Source: Macrothele yani (taxonomy: Eukaryota > Arthropoda > Arachnida > Araneae > Macrothelidae). From it: a stretch of DNA of 64,000 bases. The position numbers and the translations under genes were made by a program. Location: NCBI GenBank assembly GCA_039090855.1, contig CM077034.1, positions 8,820,984 through 8,884,983 of the forward strand. The letters are read 5' to 3'. The notes beneath the pieces were generated by a model that worked only from the letters and a program-made list of their open reading frames with translations, made no database searches and was not told the origin of the DNA. Positions 45,301 to 56,747 of the stretch are shown here, piece by piece; within the stretch, counting starts at the first letter, position 1, and every line of letters begins with the position of its first letter.

Positions 45301-48300
45301 CTTTACTAAGTTTGACTGGTGGGCGATTATTTTCACTGAGTCCCAATTTATGGAGTGTCCACTTGCTTGTATATGTCTGTCTAGCCCTGTTTTGTTACTA
45401 ATGTTCCTAACAGCTGCTTGGTGTTCTTTCATTCGGACTTTTAATACTTCTTCCTGTTTCTCCTATATAGCTGAGTCATTAATTGTGGTACTTCTTCTTG
45501 CTATTTCGATCCCTTCTTCTAGTTTCCTCTTTACTAAGTTTGACTGGTGGGTGATTATTTTCACTGAGTCCCAATTTATGGAGTGTCCACTTGCTTGTAT
45601 ATGTCTGTCTAGCCCTGTTTTGTTACTAACGTTCCTAATAGCTGCTTGGTGTTCTTTCATTCGGACTTTTAATACTTCTTCCTGTTTCTCCTATATAGCT
45701 GAGTCATTAATTGTGGTACTTCTTCTTCTTGCTATTTCGATCCCTTCTTCTAGTTTCTTCTTTACTAAGTTTGACTGGTGGGTGATTATTTTCACTGAGT
45801 CCCAATTTATGGAGTGTCCACTTGCTTGTATATGTCTGTCTAGCCCTGTTTTGTTACTAATGTTCCTAATAGCTGCTTGGTGTTCTTTCATTCGGACTTT
45901 TAATACTTCTTCCTGTTTCTCCTATATAGCTGAGTCATTAATTGTGATACTTCTTCTTCTTGCTATTTCGATCCCTTCTTCTAGTTTCTTTACTAAGTTT
46001 GACTGGTGGGCGATTATTTTCACTGAGTCCCAATTTATGGAGTGTCCACTTGCTTGTATATGTCTGTCTACCCCTGTTTTGTTACTAATGTTCCTAATAG
46101 CTGCTTGGTGTTCTTTCATTCGGACTTTTAATACTTCTTCCTGTTTCTCCTATATAGCTGAGTCATTAATTGTGGTACTTCTTCTTCTTGCTATTTCGAT
46201 CCCTTCTTCTAGTTTCTTTACTAAGTTTGACTGGTGGGCGATTATTTTCACTGAGTCCCAATTTATGGAGTGTCCACTTGCTTGTATATGTCTGTCTAGC
46301 CCTGTTTTGTTACTAATGTTCCTAATAGCTGCTTGGTGTTCTTTCATTCGGACTTTTAATACTTCTTCCTGTTTCTCCTATATAGCTGAGTCATTAATTG
46401 TGGTACTTCTTCTTCTTGCTATTTCGATCCCTTCTTCTAGTTTCTTTACTAAGTTTGACTGGTGGGCGATTATTTTCACTGAGTCCCAATTTATGGAGTG
46501 TCCACTTGCTTGTATATGTCTGTCTAGCCCTGTTTTGTTACTAATGTTCCTAATAGCTGCTTGGTGTTCTTTCATTCGGACTTTTAATACTTCTTCCTGT
46601 TTCTCCTATATAGCTGAGTCATTAATTGTGGTACTTCTCCTTCTTGCTATTTCGATCCCTTCTTCTAGTTTCTTTACTAAGTTTGACTGGTGGGCGAATA
46701 TTCTTACTGAGTACTAATTTATGGAGTGTCCACTTGCTTGTATATGTCTGTCTAGCCCTGTTTTGTTACTAATGTTCCTAACAGCTGCTTGGTGTTCTTT
46801 CATTCGGACTTTTAATACTTCTTCCTGTTTCTCCTATATAGCTGAGTCATTAATTGTGGTACTTCTTCTTGCTATTTCGATCCCTTCTTCTAGTTTCTTC
46901 TTTACTAAGTTTGACTGGTGGGCGATTATTTTCACTGAGTCCCAATTTATGGAGTGTCCACTTGCTTGTATATGTCTGTCTAGCCCTGTTTTGTTACTAA
47001 TGTTCCTAACTGCTGCTTGGTGTTCTTTCATTCGGACTTTTAATACTTCTTCCTGTTTCTCCTATATAGCTGAGTCATTAATTGTGGTACTTCTTCTTGC
47101 TATTTCGATCCCTTCTTCTAGTTTCCTCTTTACTAAGTTTGACTGGTGGGTGATTATTTTCACTGAGTCCCAATTTATGGAGTGTCCACTTGCTTGTATA
47201 TGTCTGTCTAGCCCTGTTTTGTTACTAATGTTCCTAATAGCTGCTTGGTGTTCTTTCATTCGGACTTTTAATACTTCTTCCTGTTTCTCCTATATAGCTG
47301 AGTCATTAATTGTGGTACTTCTTCTTCTTGCTATTTCGATCCCTTCTTCTAGTTTCTTCTTTACTAAGTTTGACTGGTGGGTGATTATTTTCACTGAGTC
47401 CCAATTTATGGAGTGTCCACTTGCTTGTATATGTCTGTCTAGCCCTGTTTTGTTACTAATGTTCCTAATAGCTGCTTGGTGTTCTTTTCATTCGGACTTT
47501 TAATACTTCTTCCTGTTTCTCCTATATAGCTGAGTCATTAATTGTGGTACTTCTTCTTCTTGCTGTTTCGATCCCTTCTTCTAGTTTCCTCTTTACAAAG
47601 TTTGACTGGTGGGCGATTATTCTTACCGAGTCCCAATTTATGGAGTGTCCACTTGCTTGTATATGTCTGTCTAGCCCTGTTTTGTTACTAATGTTCCTAA
47701 TAGCTGCTTGGTGTTCTTTCATTCGGACTTTTAATACTTCTTCCTGTTTCTCCTATATAGCTGAGTCATTAATTGTGGTACTTCTTCTTCTTGCTATTTC
47801 GATCCCTTCTTCTAGTTTCTTTACTAAGTTTGACTGGTGGGCGATTACTTTCACTGAGTCCCAATTTATGGAGTGTCCACTTGCTTGTATATGTCTGTCT
47901 AGCCCCTGTTTTGTTACTAATGTTCCTAATAGCTGCTTGGTGTTCTTTCATTCGGACTTTTAATACTTCTTCCTGTTTCTCCTATATAGCTGAGTCATTA
48001 ATTGTGGTACTTCTTCTTCTTGCTATTTCGATCCCTTCTTCTAGTTTCTTTACTAAGTTTGACTGGTGGGCGATTATTTTTACTGAGTCCCAATTTATGG
48101 AGTGTCCACTTGCTTGTATATGTCTGTCTAGCCCTGTTTTGTTACCAATGTTCCTAATAGCTGCTTGGTGTTCTTTCATTCGGACTTTTAATACTTCTTC
48201 CTGTTTCTCCTATATAGCTGAGTCATTAATTGTGGTACTTCTTCTTCTTGCTATTTCGATCCCTTCTTCTAGTTTCTTTACTAAGTTTGACTGGTGGGCG

Positions 48301-51300
48301 AATATTCTTACTGAGTCCCAATTTATGGAGTGTCCACTTGCTTGTATATGTCTGTCTAGCCCTGTTTTGTTACTAATGTTCCTAATAGCTGCTTGGTGTT
48401 CTTTCATTCGGACTTTTAATACGTCTTCCTGTTTCTCCTATATAGCTGAGTCATTAATTGTGGTACTTCTTCTTCTTGCTATTTCGATCCCTTCTTCTAG
48501 TTTTTTTACTAAGTTTGACTGGTGGGCGAATATTCTTACTGAGTCCCAATTTATGGAGTGTCCACTTGCTTGTATATGTCTGTCTAGCCCTGTTTTGTTA
48601 CTAATGTTCCTAATAGCTGCTTGGTGTTCTTTCATTCGGACTTTTAATACTTCTTCCTGTTTCTCCTATATAGCTGAGTCATTAATTGTGGTACTTCTTC
48701 TTCTTGCTATTTCGATCCCTTCTTCTAGTTTCTTTACTAAGTTTGACTGGTGGGCGAATATTCTTACTGAGTTCCAATTTATGGAGTGTCCACTTGCTTG
48801 TATATGTCTGTCTAGCCCTGTTTTGTTACTAATGTTCCTAACAGCTGCTTGGTGTTCTTTCATTCGGACTTTTAATACTTCTTCCTGTTTCTCCTATATA
48901 GCTGAGTCATTAATTGTGGTACTTCTTCTTGCTATTTCGATCCCTTCTTCTAGTTTCCTCTTTACTAAGTTTGACTGGTGGGCGATTATTTTCACTGAGT
49001 CCCAGTTTATGGAGTGTCCACTTGCTTGTATATGTCTGTCTAGCCCTGTTTTGTTACTAATGTTCCTAATAGCTGCTTGGTGTTCTTTCATTCGGACTTT
49101 TAATACTTCTTCCTGTTTCTCCTATATAGCTGAGTCATTAATTGTGGTACTTCTTCTTCTTGCTATTTCGATCCCTTCTTCTAGTTTCTTCTTTACTAAG
49201 TTTGACTGGTGGGCGATTATTTTCACTGAGTCCCAATTTATGGAGTGTCCACTTGCTTGTATATGTCTGTCTAGCCCTGTTTTGTTACTAATGTTCCTAA
49301 CAGCTGCTTGGTGTTCTTTCATTCGGACTTTTAATACTTCTTCCTGTTTCTCCTATATAGCTGAGTCATTAATTGTGGTACTTCTTGCTATTTCGATCCC
49401 TTCTTCTAGTTTCCTCTTTACTAAGTTTGACTGGTGGGTGATTATTTTCACTGAGTCCCAATTTATGGAGTGTCCACTTGCTTGTATATGTCTGTCTAGC
49501 CCTGTTTTGTTACTAACGTTCCTAATAGCTGCTTGGTGTTCTTTCATTCGGACTTTTAATACTTCTTCCTGTTTCTCCTATATAGCTGAGTCATTAATTG
49601 TGGTACTTCTTCTTCTTGCTATTTCGATCCCTTCTTCTAGTTTCTTCTTTACTAAGTTTGACTGGTGGGTGATTATTTTCACTGAGTCCCAATTTATGGA
49701 GTGTCCACTTGCTTGTATATGTCTGTCTAGCCCTGTTTTGTTACTAATGTTCCTAATAGCTGCTTGGTGTTCTTTCATTCGGACTTTTAATACTTCTTCC
49801 TGTTTCTCCTATATAGCTGAGTCATTAATTGTGATACTTCTTCTTCTTGCTATTTCGATCCCTTCTTCTAGTTTCTTTACTAAGTTTGACTGGTGGGCGA
49901 TTATTTTCACTGAGTCCCAATTTATGGAGTGTCCACTTGCTTGTATATGTCTGTCTAGCCCTGTTTTGTTACCAATGTTCCTAATAGCTGCTTGGTGTTC
50001 TTTCATTCGGACTTTTAATACGTCTTCCTGTTTCTCCTATATAGCTGAGTCATTAATTGTGGTACTTCTTCTTCTTGCTATTTCGATCCCTTCTTCTAGT
50101 TTTTTTACTAAGTTTGACTGGTGGGCGAATATTCTTACTGAGTCCCAATTTATGGAGTGTCCACTTGCTTGTATATGTCTGTCTAGCCCTGTTTTGTTAC
50201 TAATGTTCCTAATAGCTGCTTGGTGTTCTTTCATTCGGACTTTTAATACTTCTTCCTGTTTCTCCTATATAGCTGAGTCATTAATTGTGGTACTTCTTCT
50301 TCTTGCTATTTCGATCCCTTCTTCTAGTTTCTTTACTAAGTTTGACTGGTGGGCGAATATTCTTACTGAGTTCCAATTTATGGAGTGTCCACTTGCTTGT
50401 ATATGTCTGTCTAGCCCTGTTTTGTTACTAATGTTCCTAACAGCTGCTTGGTGTTCTTTCATTCGGACTTTTAATACTTCTTCCTGTTTCTCCTATATAG
50501 CTGAGTCATTAATTGTGGTACTTCTTCTTGCTATTTCGATCCCTTCTTCTAGTTTCCTCTTTACTAAGTTTGACTGGTGGGCGATTATTTTCACTGAGTC
50601 CCAGTTTATGGAGTGTCCACTTGCTTGTATATGTCTGTCTAGCCCTGTTTTGTTACTAATGTTCCTAATAGCTGCTTGGTGTTCTTTCATTCGGACTTTT
50701 AATACTTCTTCCTGTTTCTCCTATATAGCTGAGTCATTAATTGTGGTACTTCTTCTTCTTGCTATTTCGATCCCTTCTTCTAGTTTCTTCTTTACTAAGT
50801 TTGACTGGTGGGCGATTATTTTCACTGAGTCCCAATTTATGGAGTGTCCACTTGCTTGTATATGTCTGTCTAGCCCTGTTTTGTTACTAATGTTCCTAAC
50901 AGCTGCTTGGTGTTCTTTCATTCGGACTTTTAATACTTCTTCCTGTTTCTCCTATATAGCTGAGTCATTAATTGTGGTACTTCTTGCTATTTCGATCCCT
51001 TCTTCTAGTTTCCTCTTTACTAAGTTTGACTGGTGGGTGATTATTTTCACTGAGTCCCAATTTATGGAGTGTCCACTTGCTTGTATATGTCTGTCTAGCC
51101 CTGTTTTGTTACTAACGTTCCTAATAGCTGCTTGGTGTTCTTTCATTCGGACTTTTAATACTTCTTCCTGTTTCTCCTATATAGCTGAGTCATTAATTGT
51201 GGTACTTCTTCTTCTTGCTATTTCGATCCCTTCTTCTAGTTTCTTTACTAAGTTTGACTGGTGGGCGATTATTTTTACTGAGTCCCAATTTTATGGAGTG

Positions 51301-54300
51301 TCCACTTGCTTGTATATGTCTGTCTAGCCCTGTTTTGTTACCAATGTTCCTAATAGCTGCTTGGTGTTCTTTCATTCGGACTTTTAATACTTCTTCCTGT
51401 TTCTCCTATATAGCTGAGTCATTAATTGTGGTACTTCTTCTTCTTGCTATTTCGATCCCTTCTTCTAGTTTCTTTACTAAGTTTGACTGGTGGGCGAATA
51501 TTCTTACTGAGTCCCAATTTATGGAGTGTCCACTTGCTTGTATATGTCTGTCTAGCCCTGTTTTGTTACTAATGTTCCTAATAGCTGCTTGGTGTTCTTT
51601 CATTCGGACTTTTAATACTTCTTCCTGTTTCTCCTATATAGCTGAGTCATTAATTGTGGTACTTCTTCTTCTTGCTGTTTCGATCCCTTCTTCTAGTTTC
51701 CTCTTTACAAAGTTTGACTGGTGGGCGATTATTCTTACCGAGTCCCAATTTATGGAGTGTCCACTTGCTTGTATATGTCTGTCTAGCCCTGTTTTGTTAC
51801 TAATGTTCCTAATAGCTGCTTGGTGTTCTTTCATTCGGACTTTTAATACTTCTTCCTGTTTCTCCTATATAGCTGAGTCATTAATTGTGGTACTTCTTCT
51901 TCTTGCTATTTAAGTCCTTCTTCTAGTTTCTTTACTAAGTTTGACTGGTGGGCGATTACTTTCACTGAGTCCCAATTTATGGAGTGTCCACTTGCTTGTA
52001 TATGTCTGTCTAGCCCTGTTTTGTTACTAATGTTCCTAATAGCTGCTTGGTGTTCTTTCATTCGGACTTTTAATACTTCTTCCTGTTTCTCCTATATAGC
52101 TGAGTCATTAATTGTGGTACTTCTTCTTCTTGCTATTTCGATCCCTTCTTCTAGTTTCTTTACTAAGTTTGACTGGTGGGCGATTATTTTTACTGAGTCC
52201 CAATTTATGGAGTGTCCACTTGCTTGTATATGTCTGTCTAGCCCTGTTTTGTTACCAATGTTCCTAATAGCTGCTTGGTGTTCTTTCATTCGGACTTTTA
52301 ATACTTCTTCCTGTTTCTCCTATATAGCTGAGTCATTAATTGTGGTACTTCTTCTTCTTGCTATTTCGATCCCTTCTTCTAGTTTCTTTACTAAGTTTGA
52401 CTGGTGGGCGAATATTCTTACTGAGTCCCAATTTATGGAGTGTCCACTTGCTTGTATATGTCTGTCTAGCCCTGTTTTGTTACTAATGTTCCTAATAGCT
52501 GCTTGGTGTTCTTTCATTCGGACTTTTAATACGTCTTCCTGTTTCTCCTATATAGCTGAGTCATTAATTGTGGTACTTCTTCTTCTTGCTATTTCGATCC
52601 CTTCTTCTAGTTTTTTTACTAAGTTTGACTGGTGGGCGAATATTCTTACTGAGTCCCAATTTATGGAGTGTCCACTTGCTTGTATATGTCTGTCTAGCCC
52701 TGTTTTGTTACTAATGTTCCTAATAGCTGCTTGGTGTTCTTTCATTCGGACTTTTAATACTTCTTCCTGTTTCTCCTATATAGCTGAGTCATTAATTGTG
52801 GTACTTCTTCTTCTTGCTATTTCGATCCCTTCTTCTAGTTTCTTTACTAAGTTTGACTGGTGGGCGAATATTCTTACTGAGTTCCAATTTATGGAGTGTC
52901 CACTTGCTTGTATATGTCTGTCTAGCCCTGTTTTGTTACTAATGTTCCTAACAGCTGCTTGGTGTTCTTTCATTCGGACTTTTAATACTTCTTCCTGTTT
53001 CTCCTATATAGCTGAGTCATTAATTGTGGTACTTCTTCTTGCTATTTCGATCCCTTCTTCTAGTTTCCTCTTTACTAAGTTTGACTGGTGGGCGATTATT
53101 TTCACTGAGTCCCAGTTTATGGAGTGTCCACTTGCTTGTATATGTCTGTCTAGCCCTGTTTTGTTACTAATGTTCCTAATAGCTGCTTGGTGTTCTTTCA
53201 TTCGGACTTTTAATACTTCTTCCTGTTTCTCCTATATAGCTGAGTCATTAATTGTGGTACTTCTTCTTCTTGCTATTTCGATCCCTTCTTCTAGTTTCTT
53301 CTTTACTAAGTTTGACTGGTGGGCGATTATTTTCACTGAGTCCCAATTTATGGAGTGTCCACTTGCTTGTATATGTCTGTCTAGCCCTGTTTTGTTACTA
53401 ATGTTCCTAACAGCTGCTTGGTGTTCTTTCATTCGGACTTTTAATACTTCTTCCTGTTTCTCCTATATAGCTGAGTCATTAATTGTGGTACTTCTTCTTG
53501 CTATTTCGATCCCTTCTTCTAGTTTCCTCTTTACTAAGTTTGACTGGTGGGTGATTATTTTCACTGAGTCCCAATTTATGGAGTGTCCACTTGCTTGTAT
53601 ATGTCTGTCTAGCCCTGTTTTGTTACTAACGTTCCTAATAGCTGCTTGGTGTTCTTTCATTCGGACTTTTAATACTTCTTCCTGTTTCTCCTATATAGCT
53701 GAGTCATTAATTGTGGTACTTCTTCTTCTTGCTATTTCGATCCCTTCTTCTAGTTTCTTCTTTACTAAGTTTGACTGGTGGGTGATTATTTTCACTGAGT
53801 CCCAATTTATGGAGTGTCCACTTGCTTGTATATGTCTGTCTAGCCCTGTTTTGTTACTAATGTTCCTAATAGCTGCTTGGTGTTCTTTCATTCGGACTTT
53901 TAATACTTCTTCCTGTTTCTCCTATATAGCTGAGTCATTAATTGTGATACTTCTTCTTCTTGCTATTTCCATCCCTTCTTCTAGTTTCTTTACTAAGTTT
54001 GACTGGTGGGCGATTATTTTCACTGAGTCCCAATTTATGGAGTGTCCACTTGCTTGTATATGTCTGTCTAGCCCTGTTTTGTTACTAATGTTCCTAATAG
54101 CTGCTTGGTGTTCTTTCATTCGGACTTTTAATACTTCTTCCAGTTTCTCCTATATAGCTGAGTCATTAATTGTGGTACTTCTTCTTGCTATTTCGATCCC
54201 TTCTTCTAGTTTCCTCTTTACTAAGTTTGACTGGTGGGCGATTATTTTCACTGAGTCCCAATTTATGGAGTGTCCACTTGCTTGTATATGTCTGTCTAGC

Positions 54301-54757
54301 CCTGTTTTGTTACTAATGTTCCTAATAGCTGCTTGGTGTTCTTTCATTCGGACTTTTAATACTTCTTCCTGTTTCTCCTATATAGCTGAGTCATTAATTG
54401 TGGTACTTCTTCTTCTTGCTATTTCGATCCCTTCTTCTAGTTTCTTTACTAAGTTTGACTGGTGGGCGATTATTTTCACTGAGTCCCAATTTATGGAGTG
54501 TCCACTTGCTTGTATATGTCTGTCTAGCCCTGTTTTGTTACTAATGTTCCTAATAGCTGCTTGGTGTTCTTTCATTCGGACTTTTAATACTTCTTCCTGT
54601 TTCTCCTATATAACCGAGTCATTAATTGTGGTACTTCTTCTTCTTGCTATTTCGATCCCTTCTTCTAGTTTCCTCTTTACTAAGTTTGACTGGTGGGCAA
54701 TTATTTTTACTGAGTCCCAATTTATGGAGTGTCCACTTGCTTGTATACGTCTGTCTG
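42400..54757 (-). mobile_element. Penelope-like element with GIY-YIG segment amplified ~54-fold
   Basis: Minus-strand units of 228 bp (225 or 231 in some) encode YIGETGRSIK and, after a one-base frame change, VRMKEHQAAIRNISNKTGLD, RHIQASGHSINWDSV and KRKLEEGIEIARR. These are the distal half of the GIY-YIG endonuclease found at the C-terminus of Penelope-like reverse transcriptases. Only the leftmost unit runs on into the natural C-terminus, DNCGWTLPIEWQQLL, ending near 42454. About 54 units fill 42490-54757; the last is cut off at its 5' side. The extra base in the A-run between the two halves is present in the units examined, so the founder was already frameshifted. No reverse transcriptase is present. 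Confidence 0.9.
42405..42450 (-). ncRNA. Hammerhead-like relic after the PLE stop codon
   Basis: On the minus strand CTGATGG is followed by GAACT-GGGCTT-TAGTTC (a 5-bp helix) and GAAA, the order of a hammerhead ribozyme core (CTGATGA, helix II, GAAA). Position just downstream of a PLE stop codon is where these ribozymes are known. The last core A is replaced by G and no clean GTC cleavage triplet is visible, so activity is unlikely. Confidence 0.35.
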
Positions 54758-54904
54758 CAAGAGGTGAAAGACAAAGGAAGAGAAAAATACTGCATGATAC
54801 TTTTAATAGACTTAAATCTTAGTCCCCAAAAAATGTCTTTTGAAGAAAATGTGGCCCCAATTTAACCTGCATCAGAGACAATTTTTTGTGTGAAATGTAA
54901 TATG

Positions 54905-55655
54905 TTCCAACAAAAAAAAAAAAAAAAAAGTAAATTTTTTAAATGACAAACTCTCAATATCGGAAAAAGAGCTAAACTTTCTGAAAACAGGGAAGAAAAG
55001 GATATATTAAAAAGCTTTTCTAGCAAAGCCAGAAGATGGAATCGTTCGCGCCGGCTTTTATTGGAAATATCAGAACTGAATATTAAAATTAAAAAAAAAA
55101 AAAAAGTAGATTTTTTAAATGACAAACTGTCAATATCAGAAAAAGAGGATATATTAAACAGCTTTTCTAGCAAAGCCAGAAGATGGAATCGTTCGCGCCG
55201 GCTTTTATTGAAAATATCAGAGAACTGAAAATTAAGGTAAAAAACAAAAATTGAAAAAAAAAGAAAAGTAGATTTTTTAAATGACAAACTGTCAATATCA
55301 GAAAAAGAGCTAAACTTTCTGTAAACAGGGAAAAAAAGGATATATTAAAGAGCTTTTCTAGCAAAGCCAGAAGATGGAATCGTTCGCGCCGGCTTTTATT
55401 GAAAATATCAGAGAACTGAAAATTAAGGTAAAAAACGAAAATTGAAAAAAAAAAAAAAAGTAGATTTTTTAAATGACAAACTGTCAATATCAGAAAAAAA
55501 GCTAAACTTTCTGAAAACAGGGAAAAAAAGGATATATTAAAGAGCTTTTCTAGCAAAGCCAGAAGATGGAATCGTTCGCGCCGGCTTTTATTGAAAATAT
55601 CAGAGAACTGAAAATTAAGGTAAAAAAAAAAATTGAAAAAAAAAAAATGCCAAAT
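54905..55655 (+). repeat. ~180-bp array resembling the PLE N-terminal module, four units
   Basis: Four units (about 54930, 55105, 55265 and 55455; 155-190 bp apart) each hold an A-run of 12-18, then a frame VDFLNDKLSISEKELNFLKT. In another frame they read QSQKMESFAPAFIENIRELK. The L-x-LS-x-x-E-x-x-L-x-F pattern resembles the segment preceding the reverse transcriptase in Penelope-like elements. The second unit lacks about 27 bp. The 150 bp before the array and the 290 bp after it (to 55949) contain no recognised gene. The family link is tentative; the repeat itself is clear. Confidence 0.6.
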
Positions 55656-55989
55656 GCTTTCGAAACATACTTACAAGAACACAGGTAACCTCTCTTGTAT
55701 AGGGTAAAAGTCGAAGTAAGTGGACACCTGAATATCCGAAACGTTTCACAAAAATTACAGTAGCTGAGCTTTTGTCATTAACAAAAAAAAAAAAAAAAAA
55801 ACATTATTTTCGCATTTGATGGAAGTAATACACATATATATATAAAAGAGGAAACAACTAATGATATATTCTGCTTCACTCCTTTTTGTTTCTTTAAATC
55901 ATTTCACCATTTTATTTCAAATTCGGCAACTCAACAGTAGTTGTATTTAAAATAAAATACCAACGTTTACCACAATCAAAGGTTTATTA

Positions 55990-56040
55990 TATATCGACTA
56001 TAGTTTCGCAGAGCTATTGGCTCGGCATCATCAGGACGAA
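55990..56040 (-). ncRNA. Hammerhead-ribozyme-like motif, left arm of the PLE
   Basis: On the minus strand CTGATGA (56034-56028) is followed by a helix GCCGAGC/GCTCTGC with one mismatch and a CAATA loop. Then come GAAA (56007-56004), ACTATAGT and the cleavage triplet GTC (56098-style position 55998-55996). PLEs are known to carry hammerhead motifs in their terminal repeats. Helix I is short (GTC against GAT) and helix III tiny, as in minimal animal hammerheads. Confidence 0.6.
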
Positions 56041-56054
56041 TGGAGCGTAAACAT

Positions 56055-56639
56055 TCAAATCATTGTGACATCATCAGAGTTCTGACGGTCATGGTTTTTG
56101 GTGAGTTGTTTCCACGCGCTTGAAAGAAATGGAGTTGACGTCATGTGGTTGACAAGCTGCGAAGAGTTCCGGTATATGTGGAAAGCTTCTAATATATTGA
56201 TAGTTGAATTAGGTTTATCAATGAGCGTAGCGTTTTCAAACAAAAATTTGTGGTTATTTTCGTGACAATGTTGGGCTATAGAAGACTTTTTTAGTTCACA
56301 GTTCCGTACGTAGGTCTTGTGTTCCTTCACACGGAAATTTAAAACCCTGCGGGTCTGTTCTATATATGAAAATCCACATTCGCAAGGTATCTGATAAATT
56401 CCCCATGAATTTATGTCCTCGACGTAGTCTTTTGATTCGTAAAAATTTATCTTGTTTATGGCTTTGAAAATAACTTTGAAATTAAAACTCTTGAGAATTT
56501 TTGAAATTCTGAAGCAAATCTGTGGAGCAAATGGGATAACATTGAAAGAAGCTTTCCACATATACCGGAACTCTTCGCAGCTTGTCAACGACATGACGTC
56601 GGCTCCATTTCTTTCAAGCGCGTGGAAACAACTCACCAA
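56055..56639 (-). pseudogene. GIY-YIG endonuclease end of a Penelope-like element
   Basis: An uninterrupted frame of 194 codons whose first ~30 residues are read through the inverted arm and are not genuine. The real part starts near 56540: PFAPQICFRISKILKSF and then WGIYQIPCECGFSYIEQTRR, which is the GIY...YIG motif with an added Cys pair (CECG). It continues with RVKEHKTYVRNCELKKSSIA, QHCHENNHKFLF and a C-terminus KNHDRQNSDDVTMI. In a normal YIGQT the Gly follows Ile; here it is YIEQT, so a conserved Gly is lost. The domain would nick target DNA during retrotransposition. The reverse transcriptase is missing, so this is a 5'-truncated insertion. Confidence 0.85.
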
Positions 56640-56698
56640 AAACCATGACCGTCAGAACTCTGATGATGTCACAATGATTTGATTGTTTATGCTCCATT

Positions 56699-56747
56699 TG
56701 TCCTGATGATGCCGAGCCAATAGCTCTGCGAAACTATAGTCGATATA
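56699..56747 (+). ncRNA. Hammerhead-ribozyme-like motif, right arm of the PLE
   Basis: An inverted copy of the motif in the left arm: CTGATGA at 56703-56709, GAAA at 56730-56733, GTC at 56739-56741. All core bases are retained. Mariner B is inserted six bases after the predicted cleavage triplet, so anything downstream in helix I is lost. Confidence 0.55.

Noticed and set aside
42512..46717. A 1401-residue open frame on the plus strand as a repetitive membrane protein gene
   Set aside because: It is the antisense of the GIY-YIG units and stays open only because the unit length is a multiple of three. The minus strand has the recognisable protein family.
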